From Lytechinus pictus (taxonomy: Eukaryota > Echinodermata > Echinoidea > Temnopleuroida > Toxopneustidae): DNA of 64,000 nt. Positions 56,985-64,000 of this stretch are shown in pieces (position 1 is the first letter of the stretch; each line of letters opens with the position of its first letter). The DNA is taken from contig NC_087258.1 of the NCBI RefSeq assembly GCF_037042905.1, positions 2,991,001 through 3,055,000 of the forward strand. The letters are read 5' to 3'. The notes below the pieces were generated by a model. It saw only the letters and a list, made by a program, of their open reading frames with translations, did no database searches and was not told the origin of the DNA. A program made the translations under genes and the position numbers.

Positions 56985-57262
56985 AGTGGCGTACAGTTGG
57001 GGGGAGGTGGAACGCTTGCCCCTCCCCAAATTTTCACGACCAAGGGAAAAAAAAAGAAAAAGGACAGAAAGGGAAAGAGAGAAGGGTGAAATATTATTCT
57101 ATTTACAGAATATTATGAGAAAATATATGACAAATTTAGATTTTTGTAATAAAAGTGTCGATTTTTTTTTGCTCGCTTTCTTCGCTAGCTGACAACTTTT
57201 TAAAAATTGTGCCCTATACGTCATATCTGGCCCCTTAGTTTTTTTTGGCTTATTACGCCACT
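56985..57262. mobile_element. AGTGGCGTA element, complete copy
   Basis: Starts AGTGGCGTACAGTTGGGGGG and ends with the inverted TACGCCACT. Behind the G tract is a purine-rich stretch AAAAAAAAGAAAAAGGACAG and then GCTCGCTTTC. A second start of this family, AGTGGCGTACAGATGGGGG, is at 59278. 278 bp, no gene. Confidence 0.6.
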
Positions 57263-57750
57263 AGGGAAATGAATTGAATTCAATGAAATATAGATCTTAG
57301 TGTTTTTTGTAAATAATAAACACTTGAGTTAACATGAACAACACTAAGAAAAATATAAATAATGGGGTATAATGAAAACGATTTAAGATTTCGCCGATTT
57401 ATCATATTAAACAAGCTACAACGTAAACCCTTAATTTGTTCACTGGTAGAATAAAAAAAACCGTCATACATACATTTAGTACCATACATAGGCTTACTCA
57501 TTCTGAATTGTAAATGAATTAAATTTAATGAGTTTGGAATTTGGGTTGTCATTTTTTTTCAAGCAATATGCTTACGATGACAATCCTTCTGTTAATTGTG
57601 AATTTTATAATTTGGTAATTATGAGATATTTTGTTCGAAATGTTATTTTGTAGTACACTTTATCTATGATTCGTGTCCCTCCCTAAATAAATCACCAGTT
57701 ACGTTTCAATGTTCGGAAAATTATATCATTTGTATGTTATGAATGCGAAT
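57263..57750. other. No gene seen
   Basis: AT-rich, with no feature recognised up to the foldback element. Confidence 0.4.
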
Positions 57751-57774
57751 CGAAATAACGGTGACAGCCCGTTA

Positions 57775-57860
57775 GACCGAGGGTCCGCGAGACCGAGGGT
57801 CCGCTAGACCGAGGGTCCGCGAGACCGAAGGCCCGCGAGGCCGAAGGTCCGCGAGACCGA
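57775..57860 (+). repeat. 16-bp minisatellite, left arm
   Basis: Units GACCGAGGGTCCGCGA with AAGG and GGCC variants. It stops at GACTTTTTTCCCCTTCATC, just as the inverted right array begins after GATGAAGGAAAAAAAAGTC. Confidence 0.85.
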
Positions 57861-58369
57861 CTTTTTTCCCCTTCATCGGTTGCCGCGGTCGAGTGGTTTA
57901 AGGCGCCTCGTTGCAGCGGCGTAACAGGTGCCTATCAGAGGAGGGGGGGGGGGGGGCAGAGCCAAATATTTCCGAGTAATTCCGTCTAGAATTAGTTGCA
58001 TACATGTAACTAGGATTTCAGTTTAGGTGGCAGTAGTGAGCACGGGAAGCGCGTTCCGGGGGGGGGGGGGTGCATGCATGGAGGGGAGTGTACCTACCCC
58101 CCCCCCCCCCCCGCGAGAAACGAGGAAGGTCCGACGTTTCTTTGAATTGTTCCTTAGCTTTTAGAAAAGTATTCATCCATTTCTTTGGAGCGTCGGTTTT
58201 AAAAATTGATTGAATAACTAAAGCGATGAATAAAACAAAGGAGACAAAATGAAACAAAGCAACATAAAACAAATGCCGAATAATAGTAACGAATTAGATG
58301 ATAGTAATAATAATGATTATGATGATAGTAATAATGATGATAAAAACAACAATAACAATGTAACTGCTA

Positions 58370-58450
58370 CAACGACTACTATTACTACTACTACGACTAC
58401 AACTACTACTACTACTACGACTTCTAATTCTACTACTGCTGCTGCTGCTA
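58370..58450 (+). repeat. ACT trinucleotide microsatellite
   Basis: A run of ACT/ACG/ACA triplets followed by GCTGCTGCTGCT, inside the foldback centre. It makes a threonine-rich open frame that is not a gene. Confidence 0.85.
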
Positions 58451-59094
58451 TCATGATAACAAAATTAGTAACAACAATAATAAAAAATGGGTTTTAGGAC
58501 AACTCCCCGAGAGGATTTCTCCTCGGGAGGGCGACTCCCCCATGAAAACTCCCCAGGAGGACCATTCCTCGAGGACAGGCTTCCCGGAGGAATACTGATT
58601 TAAACCGACACTTTTAATTGAGTGGCAAATTAATGTACGTTCTTTTCTTTAAAACTTTCACCTTCTTGTTCTTCTTATTTTTGGTTGTTTAAATGAAAAA
58701 AAATGCTAAGACATGTGAGATAGGATTGCGCATAATGAAGGTTCAATGTTCCAGGTGTATGTATTTCCATAATATTTCCAGTTTTCTTGTTAAACATTAA
58801 ATGCACAACATCATGAAGCAGAATTACCATAAAAATAAAGTTAAATGAGTAAAGGTAATGATTAAGTAGTGTCAGTGAACTTAGGCAACGTAAGTTTCTA
58901 CTGTAAGTATCAGAAACACCCCCCCCTAAGAGAGCCCTTTCATGCGCGCAGTAAGTGTTTCGCACGATTCGCGTGCTCACTACAGCCCACTACCGGGAAA
59001 TGTTTTGGCTCTACCCCCCCCCCCCCCGAAAACAGGCATACGCCGCTTCAACGAGGCGCTTTAAACCACTCATCACCTGATGAAGGAAAAAAAA

Positions 59095-59217
59095 GTCGGT
59101 CTCGCGGGCCTTCGGTCTCGTGGGCCTTCGGTCTCGCGGGCCCTCGGTCTCGCGGGCCCTCGGTCTCGCGGGCCCTCGGTCTCGCGGACCCTCGGTCTCG
59201 CGGACCTTCGGTCAAGT
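59095..59217 (-). repeat. 16-bp minisatellite, right arm
   Basis: About seven units of TCGGTCTCGCGGGCCC, the inverse of the left array. R-G-P-S-rich open frames on both strands are by-products. Confidence 0.85.
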
Positions 59218-59277
59218 GGTCGGACCCCGAAATAACACTCAAATAAAACCAGTCAAAATACTGCAAAGCGTATTAGC

Positions 59278-59880
59278 AGTGGCGTACAGATGGGGGACTT
59301 GGAGGAGGTTGTCAAGAAAACAAGAGAGAAAAGGGAAAGAATAGGATAGAGGGAAGGGCGAAATGTGATATTTTCTGAATATCATTTCAAAATCTATCAC
59401 AAAATTTGTTTTTTTGTGATAAAAATGTCAATATTTTTGCTTGTTCGCTTCTCTCTCGTACTTAAAAAAATATTGCTCAATTCGCCATTTCTGGCCCCTC
59501 AAAACTTGTTGCTCATTCTTCTTCTTCTTCTGTCTTGTGGTGTGTTGGCAACCAGTCAAAAAATAACTATTTGCCACTGCTTTTATTTGGAGCCTTCTTT
59601 GAGAGGATGAACATGATGAAAATATTCTTTTCCCTTCATCCTTTTTATTCTATTTTACTTTCTTTTTTTTCTCACGTTTTCCCATTTTTTCTCCTTTTGT
59701 TTTCTATTCTGTTAATCTTTCGTTTATTTCTTTGTCTATTTTTTTCTTTTCTTTTTCTTCTTTTTTCTACCTCTTTTCTTTTCTTTTCCCCCTATTTTTC
59801 CCTACATTTTTTTTTTACGATACTGTCCATCAGTCTGAATTTAAAATACAATGCAAGCGCCGCTAATAAATTTGTAAAGA
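59278..59880. repeat. AGTGGCGTA element with pyrimidine-rich tail
   Basis: Begins AGTGGCGTACAGATGGGGG, then a purine-rich stretch, GCTTGTTCGCTTCTC and a long pyrimidine tract (59620-59820). No clear inverted right end, so it is probably truncated. The hydrophobic open frame through the T-rich part is not a gene. Confidence 0.45.
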
Positions 59881-59894
59881 TCTAGGCATATAAG

Positions 59895-60338
59895 CCAGTT
59901 CGTAGTTCCTTTCTGCGCATGATCAAAAGATTCTACGCGTGATCAGAGGAAGGCCATTTGTACTAAAGTGACATGGTGGTTTAAAATCTAATGAGATAAG
60001 CACCAACTTTGATGTCTTGATTATTCATATATTCTTTTAAATTGTGGTTTTCATTTACATCCACAAAAAACAACAATGCGTCCACGAACGACTGGTATTT
60101 CACAGTTTGCCAAGTACATTGTGCAACATGCTATGATATGCATTCAAAGTAGGAATGCAACAAATACCTTCGTAAAGTGTTCATTGGTGTGCTATTCTAG
60201 TCACCTGGTCTATTCAATTTCTTCATCCTGCTATGTAAGGCAAGCTTACGTTATATCTTGCTTTGAAATCTGCCTATCATAATGAAAGAAATGAAAGGTC
60301 ATTTGACCAAAATTGTCCATGAAGTAACTACGAACTGG
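59895..60338. mobile_element. MITE with CCAGTTCGTAGTT ends
   Basis: CCAGTTCGTAGTTCCTTTCT at the left and the inverted AGTAACTACGAACTGG at the right bound 444 bp. No open frame of note. Confidence 0.68.
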
Positions 60339-60849
60339 TCTATTACCACAATACTTAAAGTTATGAAATAAGGCCTTGAATAGCTACAGCACTGAACGTT
60401 CTTCTCATAATATCATTCAATCGATCCGTTGATATTAAAATTGTATTTCCTTCCTCCTCTTTAACAATAGGTCAATTTTCCTAATATGAACCTATACAGG
60501 CTAGATCAATAAATGGGTGAAAATGAATAAGTGATGACAATAATACACGCTCATTTGGTTAGGCTTGTGGGGGAAATGTCAAAGAATTCTAAGGAGGACA
60601 AAATACATGGTGGAGGATAGCGGAAGGAAAAGGGCGGTCAGTGGGTAATGTAAGAGAAGAAAGGCTGCGTTACTAGCTTTGAAAAAAAAATAATACAAAG
60701 TCATATAATATGCTTGCAATTGATAGCCAGTAAAGAGTCGTGCTATTTTCGATAGTTGCTATGCGACATATTGATCTGCTGGATAATTACGACCCAATTG
60801 TACAAAAGAATCTCTTTTTATAGCAGCGGAAAATAAAACAATAGGATGT
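60339..60849. other. No gene seen
   Basis: AT-rich, with no feature recognised. Confidence 0.4.
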
Positions 60850-63050
60850 TACAGGAAAGTGAACTTGAATTTTATTATCCAAAGAACAATTACAACATAA
60901 AAACCTTACATCAAAGAAGTATAATGAAATGCAATGGGTAATATGAACCAGAATATAGCATGAATGCTAGTCGGGTCTGGGACCTTTAAATGCTCAAATA
61001 GAAAATATTTGTCTCGTTGAAAATAATACGATTAATGAATTATATACACTTTGTACTCACACAATTAAAGTTGAATATACTATTGACATAAACAACAATA
61101 AAAATGAAATTTATAATAGTAAGACTGGATTGACAACTATATGAATACAATATGCACACAATAATCTTAATTTGATCGCCATTCATTCATTCATTCATTC
61201 TATAGGAACTCTACAAGTACTCTTCTGAAAGAAAACACAGATGGCTTTGTTTTAATACCAATGGGTAAATCGTTCCACAGAGAACTACCTATACACACAT
61301 TAAGATACTGAACATTTTCTTTGGTTGTGTTCACTTTTGGAAAGTACAAGTTGTGTTTTTCTTTTTGTCTTGTTTGATATTTATATTGAATAAAATAACA
61401 ATACTGAATGATTGAATGGGGGAGTTGTCGAGTTACCAATTTGTAAATAAAACTACCTACACAAAAGTTCATGTAGCTGATATATGTTCAAGAGTCCTAA
61501 ATTTGAAATAGTGATTTTGAGTGTGTCGTCATTGAACTAAACGTAATACCGCGTACCACCATCTTTTCGCTTAAAGGAGAATGAAACTCTTGGAGCAAGT
61601 TAGCTTTTGTGAAAGCAGAAAAATCAAAGAATAAGAACAACAAAAGTTTGAGTAAAATAGGACTAGCAATAGAAGAGTTATGAGCATTTGAATGTCGAGA
61701 TCACTAATGCTATGGAGATCCTCCCATTGGCAACGCAACCAAGATCTATGATATCACAGATGAACAACTCTCCCCTTTTGGACACTGAAAATATACCCCA
61801 AAACATCTCTTTTTGCTCATTCTAATCATATGACAAACGATTCATCAATGATATAATGTTGTGAAACCTCTGTACTTGTCCTCTCATAAAGAGAACACCT
61901 CACCTTGTGATAGATTCTATAAAAGTGAGAATATAAGTGAAATAAGTACTAAAGCAATGAGGGAGTTGTACGTGTGTGACATCACAGATCTTGGTCGCAT
62001 TGCCAACTGGAGGATCTACATGGCATTAGTGATCTAAATATTCAAATGCTCATAACTTTCTTATTATTCATTCAATCTTCCTCAAACTTTCAACAATATG
62101 TTTCTTTGATTTTTCTCTTTGATATGGATTCAGCTGGTTTCAAGGGTTTCATTCTCCTTTAAGAATATGGGTTTCGGATTTGTTTCATAAGTGTTCCCCC
62201 ACACTACGTATTACAAACGTTTTATGTGGCTGTACCAAAGTTGTGTACAATGATACCAAAATCCTTTGAGGAATACAGCATCTTGGACGACAAATGATAT
62301 CAATTTTCTTTCTTATGGTCTTGTTCACTTTTTCAATCTGACTTTTCCATGTTAAGTGCTTATCAATATACAAACCTACAAATGATGCAACATCAACTTC
62401 ATTTTGTTTGTTTTGTTTGTTTGTTTTATTTTTATTTAAACATGTATGTGACATTTTCAGGTGTCCCATAATTTCAAAAACTTTTCAACCCTAAATAGTA
62501 ATCATGTACTCTGTTTTTTGTTAAATTAGTTGTAAGTTTATTTGCATTACACCAATTTGGCACCGTTTCAAGATGATCATTTGCCTCAGGAAAAGTGTGA
62601 AGCAAATTAGAATCGTCAGCCACTAGTCTGAAACATTCTGTAAAATTTGGGAAATCGATCATAAAAGTTCATCTGTGTTGGTTGAAAATAACATAAAGTT
62701 GAAACTTTTGATCTCAACAGAAAAAAAAAATCGAAGAATCACTTCAGTCACTTCCGACATCGCTGAGGGAGGCTGCAGTTAGTAGCCGAAAATTGCGAGG
62801 CAATTCTTTATTTTTTCCTTTTTGTTGAGGTCAAAAGTTTCAACTTTATATAGTGTTGGACAGATATGACATCACCCTGCAATTCTAACGGATAAGCCCT
62901 AACACCACCACCTCTGACACTGGGATCACGGCAACTGATATCTAATTCGTAGCCCTCCATACAAAGACCGTCAGTGGATGAAACATTCCACGTTTCAAAT
63001 ATTCCAATTATATAAAATTTGAGCTTAATACATTCTTCATACAACAATAT
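60850..63050 (-). pseudogene. Decayed CR1/Jockey-like LINE split by a MITE
   Basis: On the minus strand, from high to low coordinate: an endonuclease fragment near 63047-62850 (IIGIFETWN, EGYELDISCRD, RGGGVRAY); a reverse-transcriptase fragment near 62662-62480 (LVADDSNLLHTF, the ADD box, then NWCNANKLTTNLTKNR); then FVGLYIDKHLTWKSQIEKVN and LVSLYTTLVQP at 62400-62200; and the C-terminal YLNVCIGSSLWNDLPIGIK...SVFSFRR at 61310-61200. Much of the RT core is deleted and frames are shifted. An inverted-repeat element (61571-62162) separates the RT from the C-terminus. Order and motifs are those of Jockey/CR1-group LINEs. Confidence 0.68.
61571..62162. mobile_element. MITE inserted in a LINE, TTAAAGGAGAATGAAA ends
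   Basis: 592 bp. TTAAAGGAGAATGAAACTCT is inverted at the right as GGGTTTCATTCTCCTTTAA. Inner arms: CATTTGAATGTCGAGATCAC / GTGATCTAAATATTCAAATG, GGAGATCCTCCCATTGGCAA / TTGCCAACTGGAGGATCTAC, and GATCTATGATATCACAGATG / GACATCACAGATCTTGG. The fold-back is nearly continuous. Confidence 0.82.
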
Positions 63051-63766
63051 ACATTTTTCAAAAAAAAATTGTTGAGAGATCTAATATTGATGTGCGACAA
63101 AGTAAAATACTTTCTACACTTTTCATGGAAATTTTGATTGAATTCATTATGAGAAATGTCACATGAAGTGTGACATTACCGAGGTAAATAATGATACAGA
63201 AGGGCCTTGTTAAAAGATTTTCAAAAATGTAAAAAGTAATTAAGTGTGTCTTCTCGAGTATTTTTCATTCTTCACGATGAGGACAAAAAGGGAAAAATAA
63301 AAACGAAATAAATGCACTGACAGTCGCAGAAGAGCAGAACATGTATAACACATTTGTACCGATGAATAGTGATTATATCAAACTCACCTAATACGAATTA
63401 AATTCAACAATCTTTTTACAGGAGAAAAATGTAGTGCCGATATATTTTCTCTGAAAACGTGCAGAAATCAGTCCAGCTCAGTCCAACGTTTCTGGAAAAA
63501 TAACGAATGGAGTCTCATGTGATTCACACTGGCTTAGGCACGGCTGTCAAAGAACATAACAGTCAAAACAGAAAATAGAAAAAGATGATAAAACTTCTCC
63601 CAAAATAATTAACCTTCAGTTTTAAAAGGGGGCATTGTGAAGAACAATGGGGAAGGTCAAATTAATCAACTATTTTCTGTATTTTTGTGTTTAGATGTAT
63701 TGTTTCCATCGTGCAAGGTGTATATTCACTAATTCTGCAATCATAATTATTCCCCTTAAATTCCAG
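63051..63766. other. No gene seen
   Basis: AT-rich sequence with no recognised repeat or exon before the possible exon at 63767. Confidence 0.4.
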
Positions 63767-63886
63767 GTTTACCCGATCCAAAAGCTGATGAATACAATGA
63801 GTAAAATCAAACAAGCTGATATAATTACATCAACATTGGCTATAGAATCATGGCCAAGAGGTTTAGAATTGCTTCATGAAACATGA
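63767..63886 (+). CDS. Possible terminal coding exon, unknown gene
   Basis: A pyrimidine-rich tract and acceptor TTAAATTCCAG|GTTTACC (AG 63765-63766) precede an open stretch of 39 codons ending in TGA at 63884-63886. It reads VYPIQKLMNTMSKIKQADI and then SWPRGLELLHET. Codon content is ordinary. I recognise no family. A different phase would give a shorter end (LPDPKADEYNE, stop). Upstream exons, if any, are not identified. It may be chance. Confidence 0.2.
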   Translation, partial: VYPIQKLMNTMSKIKQADIITSTLAIESWPRGLELLHET

Positions 63887-64000
63887 TGTGCACAACCAAG
63901 GACTGGGTTTATGTTTTAGATTTTCGTGTAAAATCGCAAAAAAAATCAAAATCACAAAAAACAGTTTTAGTTGATAACATGTCGGCGTATATTCACCGTG

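Larger units (their letters stand above)
57760..59227. mobile_element. Foldback element with 16-bp minisatellite arms, 9-bp duplication
   Basis: 1468 bp flanked by the direct repeat CGAAATAAC (57751-57759 and 59228-59236). The left arm (57760 to about 58100) begins with about six units of GACCGAGGGTCCGCGA and continues with CTTCATCGGTTGCCGCGGTC, AGTGGTTTAAGGCGCCTCGT, a long G tract and AGTGAGCACG. The right arm (about 58915-59227) carries the same blocks inverted, with about seven repeat units. The centre (58130-58900) has an ACT/ACA microsatellite and no transposase. 8-9-bp duplications suit foldback/MULE-type elements. Confidence 0.8.

Noticed and set aside
57885-57935. tRNA-Leu-like head GTTGCCGCGGTCGAGTGG
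   Set aside because: It is repeated in inverse at 59050-59090 as part of the foldback arms and has no B box or acceptor stem, so it belongs to the element.
58249-58497. N/D/T-rich open frame
   Set aside because: Produced by ACT and AAT microsatellites inside the foldback centre.
59365-59885. Hydrophobic open frames that look like membrane proteins
   Set aside because: They arise from a T/C-rich tract and overlap in different frames.
1-64000. CRISPR array, operon or prokaryotic defence system
   Set aside because: The window is animal DNA with introns; the tandem arrays have no unique spacers and no cas-like genes are present.

Overview
The window is animal nuclear DNA, most likely from an echinoderm and probably a sea urchin. 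The evidence is split genes with GT-AG introns, very dense small DNA transposons, several retroelement families, a dispersed GCGCGAAGCGCGAGC-type repeat, and two foldback elements whose long inverted arms are 15-16 bp minisatellites. The foldback design is that of the TU elements known from sea urchin. The species call is inference from repeat style.

Host genes are few. At the left, on the minus strand, is the first coding exon of a type II membrane arylsulfatase (2212-2598); the rest of that gene is off the window. The main host gene is a minus-strand Golgi carbohydrate sulfotransferase of the CHST8-14 type. I read four coding exons at 51225-51132, 37474-37358, 21712-21645 and 20358-19459. 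All junctions are in phase and give a 392-residue type II membrane enzyme spread over about 32 kb. A weak candidate terminal exon lies on the plus strand at 63767-63886.

Most of the rest is mobile DNA. A complete, very young Ty3/Gypsy-type retrotransposon (4861-10385) has LTRs differing by one 2-bp indel, a tRNA-Trp-type primer site, gag, a GGGAAAC slippery heptamer and an open pol. It sits inside an older inverted-repeat element. A second LTR element (26552-32851, minus strand) keeps a gag/protease-like ORF but lacks reverse transcriptase and integrase; it carries a 358-bp tandem duplication and a TTAA-flanked MITE. It lies in intron 2 of the sulfotransferase gene. Intron 1 holds a decayed L1/Tx1-like LINE (45084-50931) and the CCATT-rich minisatellite at 42760-43839; the related array at 33168-34222 is in intron 2. 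Two more decayed LINEs lie at 17655-18640 and about 60850-63050, both on the minus strand.

Form of the rest: at least fifteen inverted-repeat elements (some nested), three or four copies of one tRNA-derived SINE, other tRNA-like SINEs, and G- or C-tract elements with purine-rich tails. I found no CRISPR array, rRNA or convincing functional tRNA. No host defence or metabolic cluster is visible.
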